Positions 1 through 9,383 of a stretch of 64,000 nt of DNA are shown piece after piece (positions within the stretch are counted from its first letter, which is position 1; each line of letters opens with the position of its first letter). Under the pieces are notes generated by a model. It did no database searches and was not told where the DNA came from. It saw nothing but the letters and a program-made list of their open reading frames with translations. This DNA comes from Brachybacterium sp. FME24 (GTDB lineage Bacteria > Actinomycetota > Actinomycetes > Actinomycetales > Dermabacteraceae). The translations under genes were made by a program, and so were the position numbers. The DNA lies in contig NZ_JABUXV010000011.1 of assembly GCF_014897705.1 (NCBI RefSeq), positions 62,001 to 126,000 of the forward strand, written 5' to 3'.

Positions 1-708
1 CTGCCCGGCGGTGCCGGCCTGCCGACGGTCAGCATCATGGCCGCCACCAACCGGCCCGAGCAGCTCGACCACCTCGTGAGCCAGGTGGCGCAGCAGGCCG
101 GGGTGGAGCGGCAGCTGCTGCTGATCACCCACGGTTTCGAATCATCGACCGAGACCGCACTGCGCGCCCGGGAGCAGGGCATCGAGAACGTGGTGGTGCT
201 CGAGGCGCCGAACAGCTGGAGCCTCGGTGCGTGCCTGAACGCCGCGGTCCAGCGGGCCGACGGGGAGGTGTTGTCCAAGATGGACGATGACGATCTCTAC
301 GGCGAGTTCTATCTCCACGACCTGCTGCGGGCCCGCGAGTTCTCCGCTGCGGACGTGGTGGGCAAGCACGCCCACTACATGCACCTCGCGGGGGCCGACG
401 CGACACTGCTGCGCTTCCCCTGGATGGAGCACCGCTTCACCGACCGCATCATGGGGCCCACCATCACCGGTGGCCGCGACGTGTTCACCGCCCATCCCTT
501 CGCGGACGTCTCCCGCGGGGAAGACACCGGGTTCCTCGAATCCGTGACCGCGGCCGGTGGCCGCATCTACTCTGCGGACCGCTTCAACTTCACCCAGATG
601 CGCCGCGGCGAGGCGGGCGGCCACGCGTGGTCCGCGAGCGATCGCGAGATCCTCGCGACTGGGGACGTGGCGTGGTTCGGACTCAACGAGCAGCACGTGA
701 TGGTCTGA
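1..708 (+). CDS. Glycosyltransferase family 2-like, 3' part (start lies upstream of the window)
   Basis: The reading frame is open from base 1, and the residues before the first ATG (position 37) read as normal protein, so the true start is upstream. The visible 235 residues include an opening PTVSIMAATNRPEQL, typical of the first beta strand of GT-A enzymes, and an acidic KMDDDD motif (around residues 93-98) where the nucleotide-sugar/metal site is expected. A later GEDTGF segment resembles the ED acceptor-base region of family 2 enzymes. It probably transfers a sugar in the cytoplasm during surface-glycan synthesis. It may belong to the polysaccharide locus starting at 9.6 kb, from which it is separated by a sugar-uptake operon. 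Donor and acceptor cannot be told. Confidence 0.75.
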   Translation: MPGGAGLPTVSIMAATNRPEQLDHLVSQVAQQAGVERQLLLITHGFESSTETALRAREQGIENVVVLEAPNSWSLGACLNAAVQRADGEVLSKMDDDDLYGEFYLHDLLRAREFSAADVVGKHAHYMHLAGADATLLRFPWMEHRFTDRIMGPTITGGRDVFTAHPFADVSRGEDTGFLESVTAAGGRIYSADRFNFTQMRRGEAGGHAWSASDREILATGDVAWFGLNEQHVMV

Positions 709-778
709 CAATCCTCCGCGCCCCCCGTGCACGTGGCGGGGATTCCCCCGTGGGAGAGACGACGCGCCGCAGAAACCC

Positions 779-1843
779 TCACTCCACCTCGCGCGCCGGG
801 CCGATCGAGTTGCGGTGGATGAAGTGCGCGAACAGCGAGGGCGGCTCCGCGCTCGCGCGGCCAGCCATCGCCTCGAGCAGCAGCCGGGCCGCCGCGACCC
901 CGGTCTCGAGCACGGGCTGCGAGACCACAGTCAGAGGCGGTGAGATCAGCCCCGCCCAGGGCGGGTCGTCGAACACGGCGACGGAGACGTCGCCGGGCAC
1001 GGACAACCCCAAGCAGCGCAGTTCCTCGAGGCCGGCGACGGCGATGACCGCGTCCGAGGCGAGCAGCGCAGTCACCGGCGCATCGCCCGTGACGAGCTCG
1101 CGGACATGCCGACGGATGTCCTCGGCGCCGCGGGCCCCCACCCGGACGTCCTCCGCGCGCATCTCGAGACCGTGCACGCGCAGCGCCCCGGTGATGCCGA
1201 GCAGGCGCCGCCCCACCGGGGTGTGCGCGACCTGCGGGTCCTCGTTCCAGCGCGCCGCGGAACTGGTCAGGGTGGAGACGAAGCCGATCCTCCGGTGTCC
1301 GGCTGCCACCAGGGCATCGGTCAGCTCGCGAGCCGCGGCCTCCACGTCGACCACGACCGACGGGGCGGCGAGTCCCGGCACGTCGCGATCGAACAGAACC
1401 AGCGGGCGCCCGGCGTCGACCAGGGCCTGCAGGTGCGCGAACTCCGACGCCAGCGCGGGCGCGACGAGGAATCCGTCCACCCGTTTGCCGTCCAGGGCGC
1501 GCACGGCGTCGACCTCCAGTTCATGGGACTCTCCCGTGTTCATGAGGACCACGTCGTAGCCCGCCGCACGCAGGGTGTCGGAGATCCCGCGCACACTGAG
1601 CGCGAAGAAGGGGTTCTCTATGTCACCGACCACCACGCCGACGGACTGCGAACGGCCGGTGGACACACTCCTGGCCAGGCTGTTCGCGCGGTACCCCAGC
1701 TCCTCGGCCGCCACCAGCACACGGGAGAGCACCGCCTCGCTGACCGCGCCGTACCCGCCCAGCGCCCGCGCTGTCTGCGCCCGAGACACCCCGGCGCGGG
1801 AGGCGACATCGCCGATCGTGACATCGCGTCGCGCTGAGGACAT
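779..1843 (-). CDS. LacI-family transcriptional regulator
   Basis: 354 residues, normal LacI length. Residues about 9-28 form the helix-turn-helix (TIGDVASRAGVSRAQTARAL), followed by the hinge region (ELGYRANSLARSV). A periplasmic-binding-protein-like effector domain runs from about residue 65 to 330, with the family ENPFF element. It is divergent from the sugar ABC operon beginning at 2062, and the intervening region carries two copies of a perfect palindrome, so it most likely represses that operon and itself until a sugar-derived inducer binds. The inducer cannot be read from sequence. ATG start at 1843. Confidence 0.93.
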   Translation of the reverse strand: MSSARRDVTIGDVASRAGVSRAQTARALGGYGAVSEAVLSRVLVAAEELGYRANSLARSVSTGRSQSVGVVVGDIENPFFALSVRGISDTLRAAGYDVVLMNTGESHELEVDAVRALDGKRVDGFLVAPALASEFAHLQALVDAGRPLVLFDRDVPGLAAPSVVVDVEAAARELTDALVAAGHRRIGFVSTLTSSAARWNEDPQVAHTPVGRRLLGITGALRVHGLEMRAEDVRVGARGAEDIRRHVRELVTGDAPVTALLASDAVIAVAGLEELRCLGLSVPGDVSVAVFDDPPWAGLISPPLTVVSQPVLETGVAAARLLLEAMAGRASAEPPSLFAHFIHRNSIGPAREVE

Positions 1844-1904
1844 CTGCGTCTGAACCTTCCTTGACGGCCGCTCTGGATCGCCCTACAGTACCTGACACAC
1901 CACA

Positions 1905-1947
1905 GTAGAGACCGGTCTCATCAAGGCCGATTGAGACCGGTCTCTAC
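1905..1947. promoter_or_regulatory. Twin palindromic operator, probable LacI-type site
   Basis: GAGACCGGTCTC occurs twice (1908-1919 and 1933-1944), 25 bp centre to centre. Each is a perfect 12-bp palindrome with a central CG, typical of LacI-family operators. The extended arms GTAGAGACCGGTCTCA (1905-1920) and its exact reverse complement (1932-1947) form a 16-bp inverted repeat around an 11-bp spacer. The site lies between the divergent LacI gene and the sugar transporter operon. Confidence 0.85.
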
Positions 1948-2061
1948 CAATAGATCGACTCCGACAGATCTCTCTCAGTGCGAGGTTCCCCCTCCGGGCA
2001 TCGTGGCCCGGGCCCCGCCCGCTCTCCGATCTCCGATCTCCCGAGGAAAGGCCGATCCCCT

Positions 2062-3345
2062 ATGGCGACACGACGCGATGTCCTCGCCGCACTCACCGCC
2101 GGCGCCGCGGCGCTGGCCCTGCCCTCCTGCGGGGCTAGTGCCGGCGATGACTCCACGCTCACGGTCCTGCACAAATGGCCCGAGGGTGACCACAAGAAGT
2201 ACTTCGACCACGTCCGCGCCACCTTCGAGGAGCGCCATCCCGGCATCACCGTCGAGATGACTGCCGTACAAGATGACCCCTACAAGCAGCGGATCCAGGT
2301 GTTGACCGCCTCGCGCACCCTGCCCGACATCTATTTCCTCTGGCCAGGCAGTTACGGCGAGAAGTTCGCCAGAGCGGGTCTCACCGACGACCTCACCGAT
2401 GCCATGGCCGGCGAGTGGGAGGACTCCGTCTCTTCGATCGCGGTTGACGCCTACACCTATGAGGGCCGCCGCTATGCGGTGCCGATCAGCATGTCCGGCA
2501 AGTACATGGTCGCCAACACGGCCATGTTCGCCGAGCACGGCGTCGAGATTCCCGGGACCTTCGAGGACCTGCTCACCGTGTGCGACACCCTGCGCGAGGC
2601 GGGCGTGGAGGCGCCGATCGCCATGGGCAACCAACCCATGTGGCCCGGGGTTCACTACCTGACCTCCCTGGTGGCCAAGCACGTCCCGGAGGAGGAGTTC
2701 ACCCGCGATGTGGAGCCGTCGACCGCGACGTTCTCGCATCCCGGATACGCACAGGCCTTCGCCGACCTCGGCGAGCTCGCCGCGCGCGGATTCACCCCGT
2801 CGGCCAATGGCATCAGCAGCGACAGCGCAAAGGCCGCCTTCCTCAACAGCCAGTCGCCGATGATGTTCAGCGAGTCCAATCAGTTCTCCACCTTCCAGGA
2901 GAAGAACGGTGCTCCCCCGGAGATCGCGGAGAGCTGGGATTTCTTTCCCTTCCCTTCGATCCCCGATGGGGCCGGGGACGACGAGTCCCTTACCGGGGCC
3001 CCTGACGGCTTCGCCATCAACCCTGACAGCTCCAAGGTGGAGCTCGCGATCGACTTCCTGCGCATGATCACTTCCCCTGAGATGGCGGCGGCGATGCTCG
3101 AGATGCGCGATCGGCCCTCCGTGGTGATCGGCGCCGAGGACCGCGTCGACGACGTCCAGCCGCAGCTCACCCGAGCCCTCGAGCATCTCGACAGCATCGA
3201 GAAATTCAACATCTGGCTGGATATGGAGGCCGAGCCACAGGTCGCCCAGGCGTGGCTGACCGCAGGACAGGCCGCGATCGCCGGCTCCCGCAGCCCCGAG
3301 CTGATCGTCCAGGACCTGAAGGAGATCTCCGATGCACTCCGCTGA
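2062..3345 (+). CDS. ABC transporter sugar-binding lipoprotein
   Basis: 427 residues, a family-1 (SBP_bac_1-like) solute-binding protein. The N-terminus MATRRDVLAALTAGAAALAL ends in a lipobox LPSC with the lipidated Cys at residue 23; the early RR pair could allow Tat export. The mature protein begins with the usual LTVLHKWPEGD strand and keeps the TASRTLPDIYFLWPGS region seen in family members. An earlier in-frame start at 1978 was rejected because GAGGAAAGG sits just upstream of the ATG at 2062 and the signal peptide starts there. It should capture a mono- or oligosaccharide at the cell surface for the two permeases that follow. No ATPase gene is present in the operon, so a shared MsmK-type ATPase encoded elsewhere is likely. 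Confidence 0.93.
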   Translation: MATRRDVLAALTAGAAALALPSCGASAGDDSTLTVLHKWPEGDHKKYFDHVRATFEERHPGITVEMTAVQDDPYKQRIQVLTASRTLPDIYFLWPGSYGEKFARAGLTDDLTDAMAGEWEDSVSSIAVDAYTYEGRRYAVPISMSGKYMVANTAMFAEHGVEIPGTFEDLLTVCDTLREAGVEAPIAMGNQPMWPGVHYLTSLVAKHVPEEEFTRDVEPSTATFSHPGYAQAFADLGELAARGFTPSANGISSDSAKAAFLNSQSPMMFSESNQFSTFQEKNGAPPEIAESWDFFPFPSIPDGAGDDESLTGAPDGFAINPDSSKVELAIDFLRMITSPEMAAAMLEMRDRPSVVIGAEDRVDDVQPQLTRALEHLDSIEKFNIWLDMEAEPQVAQAWLTAGQAAIAGSRSPELIVQDLKEISDALR

Positions 3346-3381
3346 CCGACCCCGCCTTGTCACCGGAAGGGGGACTCGACG

Positions 3382-4266
3382 ATGACCACCACCTCGCGAC
3401 GCCGCGCCCTGCTGTGGATCGCTCCGGCCCTACTGCTCGTACTCGCCCTGATGTATGTGCCGCTGCTGCAGAACATTCGCCTGAGCTTCTACAACTGGTC
3501 GATCTTCGACCAGGAGATGAACTTCGTCGGGTTGAAGAACTACCGCCAGGCGCTCGCGGATCCGTTCCTGGGGACCGCGCTGCGCAACAACATCGCCTAC
3601 GCCCTCGTCTCGGTCGTGGTCCAGGTGGGCTTTGGCCTGGTGCTGGCAAGCCTGCTGGACCGCTTCGCCACCGGTCGCCTGCAGGGGTTCCTTCGCAGCG
3701 TCTACTTCCTGCCTGCCACCATCTCGATGACCGTCACCGGTGTGCTGTTCACCTTCGTGTACGACCCCAATGCCGGGATCCTCAACGCAGCACTGGAGGC
3801 CATCGGGCTGGACTCACTGACTCGGGCTTGGCTGGCCGAGCCGAGCACCGCTATGGGCTCGATCATCGCGATGAGTCAGTGGCAATGGACTGGGTACATC
3901 ACGGCGCTGCTGCTGGTGGCCATCCAGCGCATCCCCACCGAGATGTACGAGGCGGCCTCCCTCGACGGGGCGGGTCCCGTGCACCAGTTTTTCGCGATCA
4001 CCGTGCCACTGACCCGCGAGATGGTCGCGATCCTCTCGCTGGTGACCGTCTCCAACGCGCTGCTGCTGTTCAACGAGGTCATCGTCATGACGAACGGTGG
4101 CCCGAACAACTCCACCCAAGTGCTGGGCACGATCGTGTACCAGAACGCCTTCGTCAACGACCGCATGGGCTACGCGGCCACCATGTCGACCCTGGTACTC
4201 GCACTCACCATGGGCCTGGGGATCGCCCAGTTGCTCTGGACCCGTCGAAAGAGGGTTTCGCTGTGA
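3382..4266 (+). CDS. Sugar ABC transporter permease (MalF/UgpA type)
   Basis: 294 residues with about six membrane segments; the first follows a short basic cytoplasmic tail (TTTSRRRALLW). The EAA loop that docks the ATPase is clear at residue 190 (EAASLDGAGPVHQFF), followed by the expected IxxP-type ITVPL. The opening LLLVLALMYVPLLQNIRLSF is characteristic of the first membrane-spanning permease of CUT1 sugar importers. It lies 36 bp after the binding protein gene, and its stop overlaps the start of the second permease by 4 nt, so it is co-translated with it. Confidence 0.94.
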   Translation: MTTTSRRRALLWIAPALLLVLALMYVPLLQNIRLSFYNWSIFDQEMNFVGLKNYRQALADPFLGTALRNNIAYALVSVVVQVGFGLVLASLLDRFATGRLQGFLRSVYFLPATISMTVTGVLFTFVYDPNAGILNAALEAIGLDSLTRAWLAEPSTAMGSIIAMSQWQWTGYITALLLVAIQRIPTEMYEAASLDGAGPVHQFFAITVPLTREMVAILSLVTVSNALLLFNEVIVMTNGGPNNSTQVLGTIVYQNAFVNDRMGYAATMSTLVLALTMGLGIAQLLWTRRKRVSL

Positions 4267-5171
4267 CCACTACCGCCTCCACCACCAACTCCTCCGCCCG
4301 TCCCCAGCAGCCCACCGCTCGCGCCCGCCGCGGCGCCGGGCGCCCCTCGACCCTGTCGGCACGCGTCGTGCGGATCGCCGTGTGGGCGCTGCTCGCGCTG
4401 ATGGCGATCGGCGTGCTGTACCCGCTGTTCTGGATGGTCTCGTCTTCCTTCAAGACGAGCACCGAGATCTTCGCCAGCCCGTGGGCACTGCCGAGCTCGC
4501 TCTCGCCGGAGAGTTTCGTGACCGCCTGGGAGCGGGGTGTGTTCCAGTACTTCGTGAACTCGGTGCTCATCACCATCGGTTCCCTGGTGCTGGTGCTGGC
4601 CCTGGGCACGGCAGCAGCCTTCGCCCTGACCAAGCTGAACCTGCCCTTCGCCACACCGATCACCCTGCTGATCCTCGGCGGTCTCATGATCTCGCCGACG
4701 ATGATCCTGGTGCCGGTGTTCCAGTTGATGATCGCCTTGCACCTGCACGACACGCTGCTCGGGATGGTCCTGGTGTACACCGCCTACCGACTGCCGTTCA
4801 CGATCTTCCTGATCCGCGCCTACATGATTACGCTTCCCGACGAGGTCATCGAGGCGTCGATGATCGACGGAGCCTCCCTGCTGCAGACCTTCTGGCGCAT
4901 CGTCATCCCGTTGTGCCGGCCCGTGCTGGTCAGCGCCGGGCTTGTGTACGTTCTGTTCGCCTGGAACGAGTTCCCCTTCGCGCTGGTGCTGCTCAACGAC
5001 CCCTCGCTGAAGACGCTCCCGGTCGGGCTGCTCGACTTCAAGAGCGCCCTGCAGACGGACTGGTCGGTCCTCTTCGCCGGCCTGACCCTCGCCGCCTTGC
5101 CCATGATCGTCCTGTTCGTCGCCGCTCAGCGCACCTTCGTGCGCGGTCTGGCCGACGGGATGGGCAAATGA
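4263..5171 (+). CDS. Sugar ABC transporter permease (MalG/UgpE type)
   Basis: 302 residues; GTG start at 4263 chosen because GTGA overlaps the upstream TGA, a common coupling arrangement. A 35-residue Ser/Thr/Arg-rich tail precedes the first helix. The YPLFWMVSSSFKTSTEIF segment after helix 1 is diagnostic of the second CUT1 permease. The EAA loop is at residue 197 (EASMIDGASLLQTFW). Together with the preceding permease it forms the membrane channel for the sugar bound by the upstream lipoprotein. Confidence 0.94.
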   Translation: MTTTASTTNSSARPQQPTARARRGAGRPSTLSARVVRIAVWALLALMAIGVLYPLFWMVSSSFKTSTEIFASPWALPSSLSPESFVTAWERGVFQYFVNSVLITIGSLVLVLALGTAAAFALTKLNLPFATPITLLILGGLMISPTMILVPVFQLMIALHLHDTLLGMVLVYTAYRLPFTIFLIRAYMITLPDEVIEASMIDGASLLQTFWRIVIPLCRPVLVSAGLVYVLFAWNEFPFALVLLNDPSLKTLPVGLLDFKSALQTDWSVLFAGLTLAALPMIVLFVAAQRTFVRGLADGMGK

Positions 5172-5218
5172 CCCTCCCCCGACACCGCGATGTTCCCCTC
5201 GCTGACAAGGAGCACCCC

Positions 5219-6316
5219 ATGACACCCACTACCCCCGCCGCGCGCGAGAAGGTGCGGCCGCTGCGCACCGCGGTCCTCGGCTACGGCGTCGCCGGTCGGT
5301 ACTTCCACGGGGCTTTCCTCGCCGTGGATCCGGCCTACGAGGTCGCCCTGATCTCCACCTCGAACCCCGAGCGCGCCGCGCAGGCCCGCTCGGACCATCC
5401 CGGCGCAATCATCGTCGAGGACCCGCGCACGGTCGCCGAGCACGCGGACGACCTCGACCTCGTGGTGGTGTGCACCCCGCCCGCGAGCCACGTGGAGCTC
5501 GCGCAGATCGCGCTGCGCGCAGGGCTGGATGTGGTGGTCGACAAGCCCCTCTCTCCCAGCAGCGCCGAGGGCGCCGAGTTGATCGCAGAGGCGGAGTCGC
5601 TGGGCCGGCGCCTGACGGTCTTCCAGAACCGTCGGTACGACGCGGACTTCCTCACCCTCCAGGGCCTTCTCGAGGAAGGCACTCTGGGGAACGTCCATAC
5701 TTTCGAGTCCCGTTTCGAGTGGTGGAAGCCCACCGGCGCGCGCAGCTGGAAGGCGAGCACGACGGTCGCCGAGGGCGGTGGCATCCTTTTCGACCTCGGG
5801 CCGCACCTCATCGACCAGTCAGTGCAAATGTTCGGGCCGGTCACCGCGCTGACGGCCTCCTTGCGGTCCGTCCGGCCCGATGGCACGGCCCCGGCCGACG
5901 GCGAAGGCACTCCGGAGAACGTCGCGCACGTGGTGCTCACCCACGCCGTCGGCGTGGAGTCGCGGCTGGTCATGTCGAGCCTCGCCGCTCTCGAGGGGCC
6001 CCGCTTCCACGTCTCCGGCACCGCAGGCGCCTGGCGCAGCCACGGCAAGGACCCCCAGGAGTCGGCTCTGCGCGCGGGCACCTTGCCCGGCGCTCCTGGA
6101 TTCGGCCGTGAGAGCGAGGAGCAGGCCGGGGAGCTAAGCACCGGGGGCGAGGTCTCTCGCACGGCTCCCAGCACTGGCGACTACGGCCAGTTCTACCGCG
6201 AGCTCGCCCAGGCTCTGCGCAGCGGCGGGCCGGTCCCAGTGGACCCGCAGGACTCGGTCGACGTCCTGCGACTCATCGAGGCCGCCCACTGCACCTCCCA
6301 CCCCCACCACGACTGA
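5219..6316 (+). CDS. Gfo/Idh/MocA-family NAD(P)-dependent oxidoreductase
   Basis: 365 residues. An N-terminal Rossmann fold has GYGVAG at 21-26; the family's EKP-like motif appears as DKPLS near residue 105; the FDLGPHLIDQ segment near 190 carries the His expected in the active site. Such enzymes oxidise or reduce sugar hydroxyls, inositols or related polyols. An in-frame ATG at 5168 overlaps the previous stop, but the ATG at 5219 has an AAGGAG at good distance and was preferred. Its position between the permeases and an FAD oxidoreductase suggests it processes the imported sugar or derivative. Substrate unknown. Confidence 0.9.
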   Translation: MTPTTPAAREKVRPLRTAVLGYGVAGRYFHGAFLAVDPAYEVALISTSNPERAAQARSDHPGAIIVEDPRTVAEHADDLDLVVVCTPPASHVELAQIALRAGLDVVVDKPLSPSSAEGAELIAEAESLGRRLTVFQNRRYDADFLTLQGLLEEGTLGNVHTFESRFEWWKPTGARSWKASTTVAEGGGILFDLGPHLIDQSVQMFGPVTALTASLRSVRPDGTAPADGEGTPENVAHVVLTHAVGVESRLVMSSLAALEGPRFHVSGTAGAWRSHGKDPQESALRAGTLPGAPGFGRESEEQAGELSTGGEVSRTAPSTGDYGQFYRELAQALRSGGPVPVDPQDSVDVLRLIEAAHCTSHPHHD

Positions 6317-6346
6317 TCCCCTTCACTCCGCACGAGATTGGACATC

Positions 6347-7495
6347 ATGACCGCCGATACCCGCCCCGCCCGTACCGCCTCCCCGTCAGGCTCCGCCGCT
6401 CCCGCCACCGCCCTGGTGCTCGGCGGTGGTGCGCTGGGCGTCTCGATCGCCACTCACCTCGCCCGCTCCGGCGCGAAGGTCACCCTCGCCACCTCCGGCG
6501 ACCTGTGTGACGGCGCCTCCGGCCGTTCGCTGTCCTGGCTGAACTCGGCAGGGGACCGCACTCCCGCCTACCACGCGCTGCGGGTGCTGGGCGTGGACCG
6601 TTACCGCACCCTGTTCGCGGCCGACCCGTCCCGAGACTGGCTGCGATTCACCGGAGGCCTGTGGTGGGACGCCGAGGAAGCGACCCACGCCCGGCATGCA
6701 GGAGAGGTGGCTCGCGGCTACGATTCCCAGCTGCTCACTCGCGAGGACGTGGCTCACACCTTCCCAGGGCTGGCCCCCGAGGCGGCCGCCGAGGAGTCGA
6801 TCCACAATCCCGGGGAGGGCTGGGTCTCGCTCCCTCACCTCATCGAGCACCTGGCTGCCGAGCTGCGTGAGCGCGGCGGCGTGATCGAGACGAAGCTTGG
6901 GGCCTGCTCGCTCTTGGTGAAGAACGGCCGCGCGGTCGGGATCCGCGACGCCTCCGGCGCCGAGCACCGAGCCGACGCCGTGGTCGTCGCCTGCGGCGCC
7001 GGCACGTCCGCTGTCATGGGAGAGGCCGGGGTCGACATCCCCGACGGCTCGCCGCTGGCGATGCTGGTCACCACGGAGCCGGCCGCCGTTGAGGCTCCCG
7101 TGCTGAACACACCGCGCGCCGCAGTGCGTCCGAACCCCGGCGGCACCTTCTGTGTGGACCACGACTGGTACGTCGACCAGATCGTCGAGCACGAGGACGG
7201 CCGCTGCACGATCGATGAGTCGGTGGTCACGGAGCTGCTCGCGGAAGCCTCCCACCTCCTCTCGGGCGACACCACGCTCACAGCCGCGCACTGGGCCTGT
7301 GGACGCAAGCCCATCCCCGCCGACGGCGAACCCGTGCTCGGGACGGTCGGGCAGCTGCCCGGCTGTTACGTCGCCTTCACTCACTCCGGAGCGACACTCG
7401 CTCTGGTCGCCGGGGAACTGATAACTCACGAGGTCATGACAGGAATTCGGCACCCGCTGCTGGAAGCCTTCTCCCCAGATCGCTTCGGCGGCTGA
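6347..7495 (+). CDS. FAD-dependent oxidoreductase (DAO family)
   Basis: 382 residues with an N-terminal FAD-binding motif GGGALG at 26-31, and a downstream SLSWLNSAGDR element, both usual in D-amino-acid-oxidase-like enzymes of the DAO family. The C-terminal CGRKPIPADGEPVLGTV stretch matches the second FAD contact region. It oxidises a C-N or C-O bond in a small molecule; an aminated or carboxylated sugar derivative is possible given the operon. ATG at 6347 preferred over a TTG at 6338. It is the last gene of the LacI-flanked operon; no strong terminator was seen. Confidence 0.85.
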   Translation: MTADTRPARTASPSGSAAPATALVLGGGALGVSIATHLARSGAKVTLATSGDLCDGASGRSLSWLNSAGDRTPAYHALRVLGVDRYRTLFAADPSRDWLRFTGGLWWDAEEATHARHAGEVARGYDSQLLTREDVAHTFPGLAPEAAAEESIHNPGEGWVSLPHLIEHLAAELRERGGVIETKLGACSLLVKNGRAVGIRDASGAEHRADAVVVACGAGTSAVMGEAGVDIPDGSPLAMLVTTEPAAVEAPVLNTPRAAVRPNPGGTFCVDHDWYVDQIVEHEDGRCTIDESVVTELLAEASHLLSGDTTLTAAHWACGRKPIPADGEPVLGTVGQLPGCYVAFTHSGATLALVAGELITHEVMTGIRHPLLEAFSPDRFGG

Positions 7496-7715
7496 TCCGG
7501 GGAGTGCCGTCGACCGCTCGGGACCGTCGCGGATCCCCGACACTGGATTGCCGCGTGAGGCCCGGTGCCGTCGCGATCACCGGTTCTGTGCCGACACTTC
7601 GACAGTTGCCTTCGGCGCTCTCGCCAGGTGTCCGGCGGGAGTCGGCCTGGAGCCCCCGGGCCCAATCTGTGCGATCCTCGACCGGTCCGCACAGCACAGG
7701 AGGTCCGAGCAGGTG

Positions 7716-9383
7716 ATGACCCGCCGTCGTGGGCTGATGCTAGGAGCTGGGTGCCTCGCACTCATTCTCCTCGTCGTCATCGGGGCCCTGTCACTCCGGT
7801 CGCCGGGCACAGAGCCGGGAGGTGACGGGGGCAAGGCTGCCGCCCCACCACCGGTCCCGGATTCCGAGACCTTGTTCCTGCCCGGCTACAACGCCTCCGC
7901 CGGAGGGTTCGAGATGACGCCGCCGGCCGACGCCGCCGGCAAGTCCGTCTCTGCCCGCCTGGCCCTCGAGGACGACGCCATCGGCACCGGCGGCACCATC
8001 GGCCTCAGCTTCGATGCCCGGGAACTCGCCTCCCCGATGTGGGGTTCGCAGGATTCGAACCTCACGCTGACGCTCAGCGAGCTCGATCGGCCGGCGCTGC
8101 GCTTCGGCGGCAACGGCGTGGACCGTCACATGTGGTGGACCTCCAGCGGCGAGCCCGCTCCGGACTGGGCCGAAGCCACCGTCACCCCCGAAGACCTCGA
8201 GCGTGTCGCCGCCGTCGCCGAGGAGGTCGACGCGCAGGTGACCATCGACCTGGACCTCGGCCACGATGACCCGGCGCGCGCAGCGGACATGGCCTCCCAT
8301 GCGCAGCAGGCTTTCGGTGACCGCCTGCTCGCCGTCGCGATCGGCAACGAGCCCAACGGGTTCTTCCACGCGAATCAGCCGCAGCTCGCGGTGCGCGATG
8401 CGACCTGGGGCCCGGAGGCCTACCAGGCCTCGCTCACCGAGTACTCCGCCGCGCTCGAGGATGCCGCACCCGGCCTGCCGGTATCCGGCCCCGGCGCCTA
8501 CGACGCCCCGTGGTGGCGGGCCTTCACGGAGTCCGGGATCCCGAACCAGCGGGCCATGTCCATGCACTGGTACCCCCTGTGGGACTGCGAGGGACCGGCG
8601 TCCTCGATCGCGAATCCCACGGTCGATGACCTGACCTCCCCGGCGATCCGCGAACGCGCCCAGCACATCATCGGGATGGGCGCCGAGGTCGCTGCGGAGC
8701 ACGATCTGCCCCTGTGGCTCGAGGAGACCGGCCCGACGTCCTGCCCCGGCACCAACGAGACCTCTCGCACCCACGCCCAGGCGCTGTGGACCGTGGACTT
8801 TGCGATGACCGCCGCCGAGCTCGGTGTGGAGCGCACCGCGTTCCACTCGACGCTGCAGGCCTGTCAGGGGGGCGCCCCGATGAGCCCGATCTGCGCCCGC
8901 GGCACGCTCGAGGAACCCGGGCAGATCGTCGAAGGCCGCTCCAGCTACCTGGCGCTGATGATGCTGGGTTCGCTCCCGGACGGGAAAGTACTCACGCCGA
9001 CCGTGAGCGGGGACGGGTCGGTCTCCGTCCACGCCGTGCTGGGGAACGACGGAGGCCTGGCGATCATGATGGTCGACATGCGCGATCCCTCCGAGGAGAT
9101 GTACACCACGAGGCCGGTCGAGATCAGTGCACCGGAGGGCGCCGAGGCGGTTGCCCCGGACGGCTGGGAACTCACGCTCGGATCGCGCCTGTCCGGGGAC
9201 TCCCTCGAAGCGACGACGACCGCTCTGGACGGCCTCGTCCCGGTGACCGGAGACTTCGCCGGCGCGCCCCTCGCACAGGCGCATCCGCTGACCATCACGA
9301 GTGAGCCCGGGACGGTCACGACACTGCACTTCGACAGGGCCAGCAGCCCGGCGCCGTCCGATGACGGCGGCTCCGCCGGCTGA
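7716..9383 (+). CDS. Membrane-anchored glycoside hydrolase-like protein (clan GH-A fold likely)
   Basis: 555 residues. A basic start (MTRRRG) leads into one hydrophobic segment (residues about 8-27), then a Gly/Pro-rich linker, so the catalytic part lies outside the membrane. GNEPN with Glu at 212 matches the acid/base site of clan GH-A hydrolases, and LEETGP (Glu 336/337) fits the nucleophile strand. The overall pattern recalls heparanase-like (GH79) or GH39 proteins, but assignment to a numbered family is not certain. AGGAGG at 7698-7703 could also serve a GTG at 7713. Just upstream of the polysaccharide locus, it may trim or remodel that polymer. Confidence 0.7.
   Translation: MTRRRGLMLGAGCLALILLVVIGALSLRSPGTEPGGDGGKAAAPPPVPDSETLFLPGYNASAGGFEMTPPADAAGKSVSARLALEDDAIGTGGTIGLSFDARELASPMWGSQDSNLTLTLSELDRPALRFGGNGVDRHMWWTSSGEPAPDWAEATVTPEDLERVAAVAEEVDAQVTIDLDLGHDDPARAADMASHAQQAFGDRLLAVAIGNEPNGFFHANQPQLAVRDATWGPEAYQASLTEYSAALEDAAPGLPVSGPGAYDAPWWRAFTESGIPNQRAMSMHWYPLWDCEGPASSIANPTVDDLTSPAIRERAQHIIGMGAEVAAEHDLPLWLEETGPTSCPGTNETSRTHAQALWTVDFAMTAAELGVERTAFHSTLQACQGGAPMSPICARGTLEEPGQIVEGRSSYLALMMLGSLPDGKVLTPTVSGDGSVSVHAVLGNDGGLAIMMVDMRDPSEEMYTTRPVEISAPEGAEAVAPDGWELTLGSRLSGDSLEATTTALDGLVPVTGDFAGAPLAQAHPLTITSEPGTVTTLHFDRASSPAPSDDGGSAG

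Noticed and set aside
4097..6316. A 739-residue plus-strand frame
   Set aside because: Its first 374 residues run out of frame through the second permease gene and are Arg/Pro-rich; only the part from 5219 is the dehydrogenase.
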